Assembly (NCBI RefSeq): GCF_024138675.1
Contig: NZ_CP090959.1
Span: 1,054,001 to 1,118,000, forward strand
Length of the DNA: 64,000 bases
Direction: 5' to 3'
DNA from: Simiduia sp. 21SJ11W-1
GTDB lineage: Bacteria > Pseudomonadota > Gammaproteobacteria > Pseudomonadales > Cellvibrionaceae
Position 1 is the stretch's first letter; every line of letters begins with the position of its first letter. A program made the translations under genes and the position numbers. This document shows positions 27,640 to 38,315 of this stretch, in pieces. The notes under the pieces are model-generated. The model saw nothing but the letters and a program-made list of their open reading frames with translations, was not told the origin of the DNA and did not search any database.

Positions 27640-29033
27640 TGCCGCTGACGCTTGCACAGCTTTGCGCCCGTTTTGGTGGCAACATAGTAGGTGATGCAGA
27701 ACAACGCCTGGGCGATGTAATTACCGATAGCCGCGCCGTGGTACCAGGTTGTACGTTTGTGGCCTTGGTGGGCGAGCGATTTGATGCGCATCAATTTTTA
27801 CCCGCGGTGATTGATGCAGGTGCAACCGTTATTGTTGCAGCCAAAGCCTGGGCTGCTAAAAACAGCGCGTCGCTGGGCACTGCTAATGCCTGGATAGTAG
27901 AAGATACCAACCAAGCCTTGGGCCACATAGCACTCCTCGCCCGGGAGGCATTCATTGGCCCGCTTATTGGAATTACCGGCAGCTGCGGTAAAACCTCTGT
28001 TAAAGAAATGCTGGTGGCCATTGCATCGGCGCGCTTTGGTGCTGATGCAGTGTTGGCCACCAAAGGCAATTTAAATAATCACTTTGGTGTGCCCCAAACC
28101 CTGTTGGCGCTAAATAGCGGCCACCGCTTTGCCATTGTCGAAATGGGGGCCAGTGGCCCGGGTGAAATCGCCTACCTCGCCAATATGGCAAAGCCCACAG
28201 TATCAGTGGTGAACAATGTAATGCCCGCACATGTAGAAGGCTTTGGCAGCCTGCAGGGTGTGGCAGACACCAAGGGTGCCATCTACGAGGGGTTGGGGGC
28301 GCAAGGTACTGCTGTAGTAAACCTGGACGATGATTTTTCCAAGCAGTTTTTGCAGCAAAATAGCACGCGTTCGGTGATTTCAGTATCGCTGGATGGCGCA
28401 GACGCTAGCGTATTTGCGAAAGATCTTACCTGTGCCGAACAGCATTCAACATTTACTTTGTGCAGCGGTGATACACAGGCGCAGATTCACTTGCCCGTGG
28501 CTGGTAGTCACAACGTGCGCAATGCACTGGTTGCCGCTGCCTGTGCTTTGGCTGCAGGTATTTCACTTGAAGATGTCGTAAAGGGGCTGTCTGCATTTCA
28601 GGCCGTACAAGGGCGCATGAATGTTCAGCGCATCAATCAAATGCTTACGGTGATTGATGATTCCTATAACGCTAATCCCGGGTCATTGCGTGCAGCCATT
28701 GATGCCTTGCAAAAATTTAAAGGCTACCGCGTGCTGGTTATGGGCGATATGGGCGAGCTGGGCGCAGACGAACAAGCGCTACATGCAGACATTGGCCGCT
28801 ATGCACACCTTGCAGGCGTGCAAGCGCTCGTCACCGTGGGTGAGCTAAGCCGCCATGCCTCGGCTGCATTTGAAGGCGGTATTCACTTTGCAGATCATAA
28901 AAGTGCGGTTGCTCACCTTATGCAATTGATTGCAGGTGAGCCTGGGCGTATCAATATTCTAATTAAAGGGTCTCGCAGTGCACGGATGGAGTTGGTTGTG
29001 CAGGCCATAAAAGACCAAACGAGGAACGCCTGA
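27636..29033 (+). CDS. murF: UDP-MurNAc-tripeptide--D-Ala-D-Ala ligase MurF
   Basis: Adds D-Ala-D-Ala to complete the pentapeptide. 465 residues; N-terminal [19 protein letters not shown] loop [26 protein letters not shown], and [18 protein letters not shown], all MurF blocks. The last base of its stop is the first base of the mraY ATG (TGATG). Confidence 0.96.
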   Translation: MMPLTLAQLCARFGGNIVGDAEQRLGDVITDSRAVVPGCTFVALVGERFDAHQFLPAVIDAGATVIVAAKAWAAKNSASLGTANAWIVEDTNQALGHIALLAREAFIGPLIGITGSCGKTSVKEMLVAIASARFGADAVLATKGNLNNHFGVPQTLLALNSGHRFAIVEMGASGPGEIAYLANMAKPTVSVVNNVMPAHVEGFGSLQGVADTKGAIYEGLGAQGTAVVNLDDDFSKQFLQQNSTRSVISVSLDGADASVFAKDLTCAEQHSTFTLCSGDTQAQIHLPVAGSHNVRNALVAAACALAAGISLEDVVKGLSAFQAVQGRMNVQRINQMLTVIDDSYNANPGSLRAAIDALQKFKGYRVLVMGDMGELGADEQALHADIGRYAHLAGVQALVTVGELSRHASAAFEGGIHFADHKSAVAHLMQLIAGEPGRINILIKGSRSARMELVVQAIKDQTRNA

Positions 29034-30115
29034 TGTTACTTTGGCTCGCGGAATATCTACAGCAATATATTAACGCCATTGGTGTTGTGAATTATTTGTC
29101 GGTGCGCGCAATTTTGGGTGTGCTTACGGCTCTTGGCATTTCTTTGCTGGTAGGCCCCTGGATGATCCGCCGCTTGAACTACCTGCAAATTGGCCAGTCG
29201 GTACGCGACGATGGCCCGCAAAGTCATTTAAGTAAATCCGGCACGCCCACCATGGGCGGTACGTTAATTCTTGCGGCAATCTTTACCAGTGCTCTGCTGT
29301 GGTCTGATTTAACCAATCGTTATGTGTGGGTCGTTCTGCTGGTAACTTTGGTATTTGGTGCTGTGGGTTGGGTGGATGACTACCGCAAAGTGGTTGAATC
29401 CAATTCAAAAGGGCTGCCAGCAAGGTGGAAGTACTTTTGGCAGTCTGTTGGTGGTTTGGGTGCTGCAATATTTTTGTATTACAGCGCAGTCTCGCCCGCA
29501 GAAACCCAATTGTTTGTGCCGTTTTTTAAAGATGTGGCCCTCAATATGGGGCCTTGGTTCATCTTGCTAACCTACCTGGTTGTGGTGGGTTCAAGTAATG
29601 CCGTGAATTTAACCGATGGCCTGGATGGCTTGGCCATTATGCCGTCGGTAATGGTAGGCGGCGCCCTGGGTATTATTGCCTACCTTGCCGGCCACGTGGA
29701 ATTCGCCAATTACCTGCACATCGGCTATGTGCCAGGTGCAGGTGAATTAGTGGTGTTTTGCGGTGCGCTCGCTGGTGCAGGCCTAGGTTTTTTGTGGTTT
29801 AACACCTATCCCGCACAAGTGTTCATGGGCGATGTGGGTGCTTTGGCTCTGGGTGCAGCGCTAGGTGTGATCGCCGTAATTGTGCGCCACGAAATCGTGT
29901 TTTTCATCATGGGCGGTGTATTTGTGATGGAAACAGTCTCGGTGATACTGCAAGTGGCCTCATTCAAATTAACCGGGCGCCGCATTTTCCGCATGGCCCC
30001 GCTGCATCACCACTTCGAACTCAAAGGTTGGCCAGAGCCGCGCGTGATTGTGCGCTTCTGGATTATTACCGTCATGCTCGTGTTGGTGGGCTTGGCAACG
30101 TTGAAACTAAGGTAA
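29033..30115 (+). CDS. mraY: Phospho-MurNAc-pentapeptide translocase MraY
   Basis: Integral-membrane enzyme that moves phospho-MurNAc-pentapeptide onto undecaprenyl phosphate, giving lipid I. 360 residues, about ten membrane helices. Catalytic and family motifs are [12 protein letters not shown], the DD of [38 protein letters not shown] and [14 protein letters not shown]. Length is exactly that of E. coli MraY. Confidence 0.97.
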   Translation: MLLWLAEYLQQYINAIGVVNYLSVRAILGVLTALGISLLVGPWMIRRLNYLQIGQSVRDDGPQSHLSKSGTPTMGGTLILAAIFTSALLWSDLTNRYVWVVLLVTLVFGAVGWVDDYRKVVESNSKGLPARWKYFWQSVGGLGAAIFLYYSAVSPAETQLFVPFFKDVALNMGPWFILLTYLVVVGSSNAVNLTDGLDGLAIMPSVMVGGALGIIAYLAGHVEFANYLHIGYVPGAGELVVFCGALAGAGLGFLWFNTYPAQVFMGDVGALALGAALGVIAVIVRHEIVFFIMGGVFVMETVSVILQVASFKLTGRRIFRMAPLHHHFELKGWPEPRVIVRFWIITVMLVLVGLATLKLR

Positions 30116-30131
30116 TGGAATCGGCATCGCT

Positions 30132-31475
30132 ATGTTGATCGCGAAAAGTAAAATAACCGCTGTTGTGGGCCTGGGAGTTACCGGCCTCTCCGTAGCGCGT
30201 TTTCTTACCCAGTCGGGCAGCCCGTTTGCGCTGTTCGATTCGCGTATGGCGCCTGCCCAGCTGAGCCAGTTTCAAGCAGAGTTTCCCAATGTAGAAATTC
30301 ATTTGGGCCCGCTCGATGCGGCGCTGCTATCTGAATTTGATGAGATTATTTTAAGCCCCGGCCTTTCGCTTAAGCAGCCGCCAATTCAGGCAGTGCTGGA
30401 GCAGGGCGTGTCGGTTGTGGGTGATATCGAGCTGTTCGTGCGCCATGCCAAAGCCCCCATTGTGGCCATTACAGGTTCTAACGCTAAAAGCACCGTGACC
30501 ACACTGGTAGGAAAGATGGCTGCCGATGCCGGGCTTAATGTAGGCGTTGGTGGAAATCTTGGCACTGCAGCGCTTGATTTACTGGCAGATGACATAGAGC
30601 TATACGTGCTGGAACTTTCCAGTTTTCAACTGGAAACCACGCAGCGCATAGGTGCTAAAGTGGCAACGGTGTTAAACCTTAGCGACGACCATCAAGATCG
30701 CTATGAAAGTTTTGCAGCTTATCACGCCGCCAAGCAGCGCATTTATTTTGGTGCATCCAATGTGGTGGTTAACCGTGACGACCCGCTAACCCAGCCACCC
30801 ATGACGGCCTCGATGCAGGTGTCAAGCTTTGGCTTGGGGCGCCCGGATTTCAACGAATTCGGCATCATGCAAAAAGGTGGTGAACAATACCTTGCCTACC
30901 AGTTTCAACCGCTAATTGCTGCAAATGAACTAAAAATTCGCGGCCGGCATAATTTGGCCAACGCGCTTGCAGCACTCGCCATCGGCAAAGCGGCCGGGCT
31001 TGCAATTGAAAGTATGCTGGCAACACTTAAGACATTCACCGGGCTGCCCCATCGTTGCGAGTGGGTGGCCGAGGTGCGCGGTGTTACCTACATCAATGAT
31101 TCAAAAGGCACCAATGTGGGCGCGACTCTCGCCGCCATTGAGGGTTTTGCCGACAACGAGCATAAGCTTGTGCTCATCGCCGGTGGTGATGGCAAGGGTG
31201 CAGATTTTTCGCCCTTGAAGGCAGCTTTTGGCAAGCATTTGCGTGCGCTCATAGTGATTGGCAAAGATGCCAAGGCGTTGGCCGCACTGGCTAATAATCA
31301 GGTGCAGGTGGGTTTTGCAAGCGATATGTGCGATGCAGTGTCACAAGCGCACGGTATTGCCCAGCACGGCGATAAGGTGTTGCTATCGCCGGCCTGTGCC
31401 TCCTTCGATATGTTTAAAGGGTACGCCGATCGCGGTGAGCAATTTGTTGCTGCGGTAAGGGGGCTGTTGGGATGA
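30132..31475 (+). CDS. murD: UDP-MurNAc-L-Ala--D-Glu ligase MurD
   Basis: Adds D-glutamate to UDP-MurNAc-L-Ala. 447 residues; N-terminal VVGLGVTGLSVARFL, ATP loop ITGSNAKSTVTTL, VLELSSFQLE, LNLSDDHQDRY, and FINDSKGTN-like YINDSKGTNVGATLAAIE. It overlaps ftsW by four bases. Confidence 0.96.
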   Translation: MLIAKSKITAVVGLGVTGLSVARFLTQSGSPFALFDSRMAPAQLSQFQAEFPNVEIHLGPLDAALLSEFDEIILSPGLSLKQPPIQAVLEQGVSVVGDIELFVRHAKAPIVAITGSNAKSTVTTLVGKMAADAGLNVGVGGNLGTAALDLLADDIELYVLELSSFQLETTQRIGAKVATVLNLSDDHQDRYESFAAYHAAKQRIYFGASNVVVNRDDPLTQPPMTASMQVSSFGLGRPDFNEFGIMQKGGEQYLAYQFQPLIAANELKIRGRHNLANALAALAIGKAAGLAIESMLATLKTFTGLPHRCEWVAEVRGVTYINDSKGTNVGATLAAIEGFADNEHKLVLIAGGDGKGADFSPLKAAFGKHLRALIVIGKDAKALAALANNQVQVGFASDMCDAVSQAHGIAQHGDKVLLSPACASFDMFKGYADRGEQFVAAVRGLLG

Positions 31476-32740
31476 GTTTTGCAGCCGCTCTCAAACCTGT
31501 GCTGGGTGCACAGTGGCAGCCTGATATGCTGGCGCAGTTGCGCCCGGATATCTTGCAGCTGCTGTCTTCGCGTCTGGTCATTATTTGGGCGGCACTTATC
31601 ACCTTTGGCGTGGTGATGGTAGCTTCTTCCTCTATAGGCTTTGCTGATTCCGTTTATGGTGATGGTTGGTACTTTACCCGCCGCCATCTGATTTTCCTGT
31701 GCATGGGGCTTACCCTGTGCACCGCCGTGGCGCTGGTGCCATTGATGGTGTGGCAGAAGTACGCATGGGTGTTGTTGGTGCTTGCGTTTTTGCTGTTGGT
31801 ATTCGTGTTGGTGCCTGGCATTGGCCGACGTGTAAATGGCAGCCAGCGGTGGCTGGTTGTGGGCCCGCTAACATTGCAGGCGTCCGAAGTGGCAAAGTTT
31901 TGCCTGATTGTATTTTTTGCCGCCTACTTTACCAAGCGCGCCGCAGAGCTCAGCCGCCACAATAAAGGCCTGCTGCGCGCGCTCTCTATCTTGGGCGTAT
32001 TTATCGTTCTGTTACTGCTAGAGCCGGATTTCGGCAGCTCTGTGGTAATTGTGGCAACCGTTATGGCCATGTTGTTTTTTGTGGGCCTGCGGTTATGGGT
32101 AATGCTCACCTTATTGGTGCTGGGTGGCGGCCTGTTTGCAACCATGGCGTTACTGTCGCCCTATCGGTTACAGCGCCTGGTGACATATCTGGACCCGTGG
32201 GCTGATCAATTTAATACCGGTTATCAACTTACCCAATCGCTCATTGCGTTTGGCAATGGCCAGTGGTTTGGCCAGGGGCTAGGTAACAGCATTCAAAAAA
32301 TGATGTATTTACCCGAGTCTCACACTGACTTTGTGTTTGCGGTAATTGCCGAAGAGCTGGGCTTGGTTGGCGGTATTTTGGTGTTGGCGCTTTTTGGTGC
32401 CCTGATTGTTGAGCTATTAAAGCGCTGCAAGCGCCGCATGGCCCACAACGACTGCTTTGCTGCGTTACTTATGTTTGGTATTGCTGTGCTGTTTGCGGTG
32501 CAGGCATTGATTAACGTAGGCGTTGCCTCGGGCTTTTTGCCCACCAAAGGTTTAACGCTGCCGTTCGTAAGCTATGGCGGCAGTAGCCTGATGCTGTGCT
32601 GCGCCCTGATGGGCCTGGTGTTGCGCGTTGATTGGGAATCTGAAGTGCAGGTGGTGCGCTCGGTGGTAAAAACCGCTAAGCGTCGCGCCACCAAAGCCGT
32701 TGCCAGGCCTGCTAAAAAAGTGGAGGGCGATGATGCGTAA
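31472..32740 (+). CDS. ftsW: Septal peptidoglycan polymerase FtsW
   Basis: SEDS-family glycosyltransferase that works with FtsI. 422 residues and about ten membrane segments. Family blocks are PGIGRRVNGSQRWLVVGPLTLQ, the LLEPDFGSSVV region with the catalytic Asp, QSLIAFGNGQWFGQGLGNS, ESHTDFVFAVIAEELG and GLTLPFVSYGGSS. The C-terminal tail is basic (KTAKRRATKAVARPAKK). Its stop overlaps the murG start region by eight bases. Confidence 0.96.
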   Translation: MSFAAALKPVLGAQWQPDMLAQLRPDILQLLSSRLVIIWAALITFGVVMVASSSIGFADSVYGDGWYFTRRHLIFLCMGLTLCTAVALVPLMVWQKYAWVLLVLAFLLLVFVLVPGIGRRVNGSQRWLVVGPLTLQASEVAKFCLIVFFAAYFTKRAAELSRHNKGLLRALSILGVFIVLLLLEPDFGSSVVIVATVMAMLFFVGLRLWVMLTLLVLGGGLFATMALLSPYRLQRLVTYLDPWADQFNTGYQLTQSLIAFGNGQWFGQGLGNSIQKMMYLPESHTDFVFAVIAEELGLVGGILVLALFGALIVELLKRCKRRMAHNDCFAALLMFGIAVLFAVQALINVGVASGFLPTKGLTLPFVSYGGSSLMLCCALMGLVLRVDWESEVQVVRSVVKTAKRRATKAVARPAKKVEGDDA

Positions 32741-33806
32741 ATCTCTTGCCCTGATGATGGCAGGCGGCACCGGTGGCCATGTGTTTCCCGCGCTGGCTGT
32801 TGCCGATGTGCTGCGTGCCCGTGGCTTTGAGGTGCAATGGTTGGGTACCGCTCGGGGAATTGAAGCCAGGCTTGTGCCCGAAGCGGGTATCGCACTTAAC
32901 ACCATTAGTGTTGAAGGCCTGCGTGGCAAAGGAAAGTTAGCGTTGCTCTCTGCGCCGTTCAAATTATTGAAATCCTTATGGCAATCGCTTTGTGTAGTGC
33001 GTGGGCTGCGCCCGGATGTAGTAGTGGGTTTTGGCGGTTTTGCCTCGGGCCCGGGCGGGGTTGCAGCTTGGTTGTTGAACACGCCTTTGGTGATTCATGA
33101 GCAAAATGCGTTCGCCGGCACCACCAACCGCTGGCTGGCTCGCATTGCTAGTCGCACCCTTGAAGCCTTTGCTTCGGGCTTGCCGAACGCGGTATGCGTG
33201 GGTAATCCGGTGCGAGAGGCTATTGCCAATGTACCGGCGCCAGGCCTGCGCTATAAAAACCGCAGTGGCGCGCTCAGGGTGTTAGTGCTGGGTGGTAGCT
33301 TGGGAGCGCAGGCAATCAATGACGTTATGCCCAAGGTGTGTGGCGCCATGCCCGTAAATAGCTTGGAGGTGCGTCACCAGGCCGGCACTCGCAATTTGGC
33401 AGAGTGCCAGCAGGCTTACTGCGAGGTTTCTGAACAAACGGTAGAAATTACGGCGTTCATTGACGATATGGCAGAAGCCTACGCTTGGGCGGATATTGTT
33501 CTGTGCCGGGCCGGTGCGCTTACGGTATCGGAAATTGCATCGGTGGGTGTGCCCGCGGTGTTTATCCCGTTTCCGCACGCCATAGATGACCATCAAACCG
33601 CCAATGCACAGTGGTTAGTGCAGGCCGGTGCGGCCTGGTTAATGCCGCAGGCGTCGCTGAGTGTGGATCGGTTGTGTAAATTATTTCAGCAAGTGGGTAG
33701 CGATCGCCCACTGTTGGTAGAAATGGCAAACAAAGCACGTGCGCAGGCGATGCCGGGTGCGGCCCAAGCAGTGGCGGATGTCTGCCAGGAGGTAATGAAT
33801 GGTTAA
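32733..33806 (+). CDS. murG: Lipid II synthase MurG
   Basis: Membrane-associated GT28 glycosyltransferase that adds GlcNAc to lipid I. 357 residues from the ATG at 32733, chosen because GGAGG lies six bases ahead; upstream codons in frame (32700, 32730) lack this spacing. Motifs are [18 protein letters not shown] (donor/lipid loop), [28 protein letters not shown] and the [24 protein letters not shown]-GlcNAc site. Confidence 0.96.
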   Translation: MRKSLALMMAGGTGGHVFPALAVADVLRARGFEVQWLGTARGIEARLVPEAGIALNTISVEGLRGKGKLALLSAPFKLLKSLWQSLCVVRGLRPDVVVGFGGFASGPGGVAAWLLNTPLVIHEQNAFAGTTNRWLARIASRTLEAFASGLPNAVCVGNPVREAIANVPAPGLRYKNRSGALRVLVLGGSLGAQAINDVMPKVCGAMPVNSLEVRHQAGTRNLAECQQAYCEVSEQTVEITAFIDDMAEAYAWADIVLCRAGALTVSEIASVGVPAVFIPFPHAIDDHQTANAQWLVQAGAAWLMPQASLSVDRLCKLFQQVGSDRPLLVEMANKARAQAMPGAAQAVADVCQEVMNG

Positions 33807-35220
33807 GTCTAAGGTTTATCAAATTCCGGAGATGCGTCGTATACGCCGCATTCATTTTATTGGTATTGGTGGTGCCGGCATGAGCGGCATTGCAGAAGTA
33901 CTGATCAATATGGGGTATGAAATATCGGGTTCGGATATTCGTGAATCTACTACTACCCGCCACCTGGAAGGCAAGGGAGCGCAAATTGTTATCGGTCATC
34001 ACGCGGCCAATGTGATGGGTGCCGATGTGGTGGTGAACTCCACCGCGGTAAAAGCCGATAACCCAGAGATGCTGGCAGCGAAAGAGCAGCGCATTCCCGT
34101 GGTGCGTCGCGCTGAAATGTTGGGTGAGCTAATGCGCTACCGCCACGGCATTGCCATAGCGGGCACTCACGGTAAAACCACCACCACAAGTTTAATGGCC
34201 TCTGTATTGGCAGCCGATGGCAAAGATCCCACCTTCGTGATTGGTGGCCTGCTAAACAGTGCCGGCAGCAACGCCAAGCTGGGCGAGAGCCGCTACTTTG
34301 TGGCAGAGGCCGATGAAAGCGATGCCTCTTTCCTGCACTTGCAGCCCATGGTTTCTGTGGTGACCAACATTGATGCCGATCACATGGACACCTATGGCGG
34401 CGATTTCAACGTTTTGAAGAAAACCTTTCTCGAGTTTTTGCACAACCTGCCATTTTACGGTTTGGCGGTATTGTGCGGTGACGACCCGATTATTCGCGAG
34501 CTGTTGCCGCAGGTGTCGCGCTCTACCATTACCTACGGCTTGAGTGAAGATTGTGATGTCCGGGCAATCAATATTCGCCAGGATAAAATGCAAACCTCCT
34601 TTGATGTGGTGCGCAGCGGACAAACAGAGCTGCTTTCGGTAACTGTGAATATGCCGGGTGAACACAATGTGTTGAATGCCTTGGCAGTTGTTGCGGTAGC
34701 AACCGACGAAGGCGTTGCCGACAGCGCCATTCAAGCGGGCCTTGCAGGCTTTGAAGGTGTGGGCCGACGCTTCCAGATTTACGGTGAGCTGCCCATTAGT
34801 GAAGCGGGCACCGCGCTGTTGGTTGACGATTACGGCCACCACCCGCGCGAGGTGGCTGCCACCATCAAAGCCGTGCGGCAGGGTTGGCCGGATCGCCGCT
34901 TGGTAATGGTGTACCAGCCGCATCGCTACAGCCGCACTCGCGATTTATACGAAGATTTTGTAGACGTACTCAGCGGTGTTGATTCGTTGGTGCTGCTTGA
35001 GGTATACGCCGCCGGAGAGGAGCCTATTCCCGGTGCAGACGGGCGAAGCCTGAGCCGCAGTATTCGCACGCGCGGCGTGGTAGACCCGGTATTCGTAGAG
35101 CGTACAGATGACGTGGCAGAGGCATTGCGCCACCTATTAAAGCCTAACGACATTGTTATCACGCAAGGCGCCGGTAACGTGGGGCAGTTGTCTGCAGAAC
35201 TTTCGGCAATGGATTGGTAG
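33799..35220 (+). CDS. murC: UDP-MurNAc--L-alanine ligase MurC
   Basis: First Mur ligase, adding L-Ala to UDP-MurNAc. 473 residues; [18 protein letters not shown] at the N-terminus, ATP loop [24 protein letters not shown], and [32 protein letters not shown] is also characteristic. It overlaps murG by eight bases. Confidence 0.97.
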   Translation: MVKSKVYQIPEMRRIRRIHFIGIGGAGMSGIAEVLINMGYEISGSDIRESTTTRHLEGKGAQIVIGHHAANVMGADVVVNSTAVKADNPEMLAAKEQRIPVVRRAEMLGELMRYRHGIAIAGTHGKTTTTSLMASVLAADGKDPTFVIGGLLNSAGSNAKLGESRYFVAEADESDASFLHLQPMVSVVTNIDADHMDTYGGDFNVLKKTFLEFLHNLPFYGLAVLCGDDPIIRELLPQVSRSTITYGLSEDCDVRAINIRQDKMQTSFDVVRSGQTELLSVTVNMPGEHNVLNALAVVAVATDEGVADSAIQAGLAGFEGVGRRFQIYGELPISEAGTALLVDDYGHHPREVAATIKAVRQGWPDRRLVMVYQPHRYSRTRDLYEDFVDVLSGVDSLVLLEVYAAGEEPIPGADGRSLSRSIRTRGVVDPVFVERTDDVAEALRHLLKPNDIVITQGAGNVGQLSAELSAMDW

Positions 35221-35227
35221 CCCAAAG

Positions 35228-36172
35228 ATGAGTACAACGACCAATAACACCGCTCAAATTAACCCATCCCAATTCGGGCGTGTGGGCGTATTGTTGGGCG
35301 GAAATTCCGCAGAGCGTGAGGTGAGCCTGCGCTCTGGCAATGCCATTTTTAACGCCCTGGTGGCACAGGGTGTAGACGCAGTAAAAATAGATACCGCGCG
35401 CGATGCCGTTGATACTATTCGCGCAGCAAATATAGACCGCGCCTTTATTGCCCTGCATGGCCCGGGTGGTGAAGACGGGCGCATGCAAGCGCTGCTTGAG
35501 TATCTGGGTATTCCCTACACTGGCAGCGGCGTGCAGGCTTCAGCCATCGCCATGGATAAATGGCGCACCAAGCAAATTTGGCGTGGCGAAGGTTTGTCTA
35601 CCCCGGAATATCTGGTGGTAGAGCCCAACATGGATTTGGGTGCAGCGCTTGCTTCACTTGGCGGTAAAGTGATGGTCAAGCCAAGTCACGAAGGGTCTAG
35701 CATTGGTATGTCGCGTGCCGATAATTTGGCAGAGCTTACTCAAGCCATTGAAACGGCCAAGGCGCTTGATAGCACCATTATTCTTGAGCGCTTAATAGAA
35801 GGTGCGGAATATACGGTGGCTATTGTTAACGGGCAGGTGATGCCACCTATTCGGTTAGAAGCGGCCAATCGCTTTTACGACTACCAGGCAAAGTATCACT
35901 CCAATGAAACACGCTATGTGTGCCCTTGCGGCCTGCCGGAGAATGATGTGCAGGCATTGGAAGCTCTGGCGTTGCAGGGATTTAATGCCATCGGTTGCAA
36001 AGGTTGGGGGCGCGTTGACGTGATGGCCGATGCGGCGGGCAAATTTTACATGCTGGAAGTCAATACCGTGCCGGGCATGACCGATCATAGCCTGGTGCCA
36101 ATGGCGGCAAAACAGGCGGGCTTGGCGTTTGACCAGCTGGTGGTACAAATTTTAGCGGGGTCTTTGGTGTAA
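35228..36172 (+). CDS. ddlB: D-alanine--D-alanine ligase B
   Basis: ATP-grasp ligase making D-Ala-D-Ala for MurF. 314 residues from ATG 35228 (MSTTTNNTAQ). The frame is open further upstream inside murC, but those codons give an artefactual N-terminus. Motifs are VLLGGNSAEREVSLRSG, ALHGPGGEDGRMQALLEYLGIPYTGSGV, VKPSHEGSSIGMSR and the ATP-grasp end MLEVNTVPGMTDHSLVP. The last base is shared with the ftsQ start. Confidence 0.96.
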   Translation: MSTTTNNTAQINPSQFGRVGVLLGGNSAEREVSLRSGNAIFNALVAQGVDAVKIDTARDAVDTIRAANIDRAFIALHGPGGEDGRMQALLEYLGIPYTGSGVQASAIAMDKWRTKQIWRGEGLSTPEYLVVEPNMDLGAALASLGGKVMVKPSHEGSSIGMSRADNLAELTQAIETAKALDSTIILERLIEGAEYTVAIVNGQVMPPIRLEAANRFYDYQAKYHSNETRYVCPCGLPENDVQALEALALQGFNAIGCKGWGRVDVMADAAGKFYMLEVNTVPGMTDHSLVPMAAKQAGLAFDQLVVQILAGSLV

Positions 36173-36966
36173 TGAATACGCCCGCGTCCAACAAAAAAGC
36201 TGAACAAGCCAAGGCACGCCCTGGCCTGATTCGGCGCTGTTTGATGTTGGTTGTGTTTGCGGCTTTGTGCGTTTGGTTGGCACCGGTAGTGGGCGAGCAG
36301 GCAATCAATTTATGGGATAGGCCCGTACAGGAAGTGTCCATTGAGGGGCCTTTTAAGATGGTGCCTCGCGAGCGCATTGCGCAATTGTTAAGCCAGAATA
36401 TTTACACAGGGTTTTGGAAGCTGGACATTCAGTCGCTTCAGCGTGCAATAGAGCAAGACCCTTGGATAAAGGCTGTATCAATTCGCCGTCGCTGGCCGGA
36501 TCGGTTAATGGTTGAAGTACAAGAGCAAACGCCCATCGCCCGTTGGGGAGATAGAGGCTACGTTAACAACACCGCCGAATTGATATTGGTAGACAATTTA
36601 GGTAGCGCACTTGCAAATCTACCGAGGCTAGATGCCGAAGACCGTGCGCTCGATAAGTTGATGCAAAATTATCAAACTATTGCAGAATTGCTAGGTGCAC
36701 GTAACCTTCGCCTTGCGCACATAGAGTTGGATGCGCGTGGCAGCTGGCGAATTACCTTACGCGATGGCGTGAAAGTGATTTTCGGCCGTCATAGGTTGCA
36801 AGAACGTATGCGGTTGTTCGCAAAAATTTACGATACCAAGCTTTCTGAGCATTGGGCGGATGTCGCCAGTGTGGATGTGCGGTATAACAACGGTGCGGCC
36901 GTGGGCTGGCGCCCGAAGCTTGCAAAAATTCAGGAAGAAGTTAACACAACAGGCAGCAAAGCATGA
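36172..36966 (+). CDS. ftsQ: Cell-division protein FtsQ
   Basis: Bitopic divisome protein: short basic cytoplasmic N-terminus, one membrane helix (RCLMLVVFAALCVWLAPVV), then a POTRA domain (VQEVSIEGPFKMVPRERIAQLL) and an FtsQ beta domain (RGSWRITLRDGVKVIFGRHRLQERM). 264 residues, usual length. Between ddlB and ftsA. Confidence 0.94.
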   Translation: MNTPASNKKAEQAKARPGLIRRCLMLVVFAALCVWLAPVVGEQAINLWDRPVQEVSIEGPFKMVPRERIAQLLSQNIYTGFWKLDIQSLQRAIEQDPWIKAVSIRRRWPDRLMVEVQEQTPIARWGDRGYVNNTAELILVDNLGSALANLPRLDAEDRALDKLMQNYQTIAELLGARNLRLAHIELDARGSWRITLRDGVKVIFGRHRLQERMRLFAKIYDTKLSEHWADVASVDVRYNNGAAVGWRPKLAKIQEEVNTTGSKA

Positions 36967-36997
36967 ATGACGGATTGGACAAAATGAGGTTAACACT

Positions 36998-38230
36998 ATG
37001 CCCCCGGTGAACGAGAGCCGCATGATCGTAGGCCTGGATATTGGCACTTCAAAAGTGGTGGCAATCGTCGGCGCTGTTTCTGGTGATGGTGAGCTGGAAA
37101 TCGTGGGTATTGGCTCGCATAAATCCATCGGCTTGAAAAAGGGCGTGGTTGTTAATATTGAATCCACCGTGCATTCCATTCAGCGGGCGGTAGAAGAGGC
37201 TGAGCTGATGGCGGGCTGCCAAATTGATGCCGTTTACGCGGGCATAGCCGGCAGTCACATAAGTAGCCTTAATTCCCACGGTATTGTGGCAATTAAAGAT
37301 CGCGAAGTGTTTAGCCAGGATGTAGACCGTGTAATAGACGCTGCACAAGCCGTGGCCATTCCGGCAGATCAAAAGATTTTGCATATTTTGCCGCAGGAAT
37401 ACCTTATTGATAATCAAGAAGGTGTGCGCGAGCCACTCGGGATGTCGGGCGTGCGCCTGGAGGCAAAGGTGCACTTGGTTACGTGCGCAGTCAACGCTGC
37501 CCAAAATATTGAAAAGTGTATTAAGCGCTGCGGCCTTGAAGTAGACGACATTATTTTAGAGCAGCTGGCCTCAAGCTACGCCGTATTGACCGATGATGAA
37601 AAAAGCCTGGGTGTTTGCCTGGTGGACATTGGCGGTGGCACCACAGACATCGCCATTTTTACCGATGGCAGTATCCGTCATACCAAGTCTATTCCTATTG
37701 CCGGCGACCAGGTAACCAACGATATCGCCATGGCGTTGCGCACGCCCACTGCGCACGCAGAAGAAATTAAAATCAAATACGCCTGTGCGCTGGCGAAACT
37801 TACCGGCGCCGATGAAACCATTAAAGTGCCAAGTGTGGGGGATCGTGAACCCAGAGAGCTTTCCCGCCAGGCACTGGCAGAAGTGGTAGAGCCGCGTTAC
37901 GACGAACTGTTTACCTTGGTGCAGGCAGAGCTGCGCCGCAGTGGTTACGAAGATTTGGTGGCCGCCGGCATTGTGTTAACCGGTGGCACATCAAAAATGG
38001 AGGGTGTTGTTGAGTTGGCCGAAGAAATATTTCACATGCCGGTACGCCTGGGCGCGCCGCAAAATATTCGCGGCTTAAGCGATATCGTCAACAATCCTAT
38101 CTATTCCACAGGTGTGGGCTTGTTATTTTATGGAATGAAGCAACAGGAAGGGAGACCCGTGCAATCACAACGCAGTCAAGGCGCAAGCTGGTGGACCAGA
38201 GCAAAAGCCTGGTTGGCAGAAAATTTTTAG
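36998..38230 (+). CDS. ftsA: Cell-division protein FtsA
   Basis: Actin-like ATPase that tethers FtsZ to the membrane and recruits late divisome proteins. 410 residues; MIVGLDIGTSKVVAIVG (phosphate 1), LVDIGGGTTDIAIF (phosphate 2), GIVLTGGTSKMEGV (adenosine) and a C-terminal amphipathic membrane-targeting helix (SWWTRAKAWLAENF). GAGG lies nine bases before the ATG. Confidence 0.97.
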   Translation: MPPVNESRMIVGLDIGTSKVVAIVGAVSGDGELEIVGIGSHKSIGLKKGVVVNIESTVHSIQRAVEEAELMAGCQIDAVYAGIAGSHISSLNSHGIVAIKDREVFSQDVDRVIDAAQAVAIPADQKILHILPQEYLIDNQEGVREPLGMSGVRLEAKVHLVTCAVNAAQNIEKCIKRCGLEVDDIILEQLASSYAVLTDDEKSLGVCLVDIGGGTTDIAIFTDGSIRHTKSIPIAGDQVTNDIAMALRTPTAHAEEIKIKYACALAKLTGADETIKVPSVGDREPRELSRQALAEVVEPRYDELFTLVQAELRRSGYEDLVAAGIVLTGGTSKMEGVVELAEEIFHMPVRLGAPQNIRGLSDIVNNPIYSTGVGLLFYGMKQQEGRPVQSQRSQGASWWTRAKAWLAENF

Positions 38231-38315
38231 AGTGTGATGTTCATGATTCATCAAAATTGCATTCATAACGTGTTTTTAAAAGATTTGGAAATCGCTACAA
38301 CAGAGGGGATATACC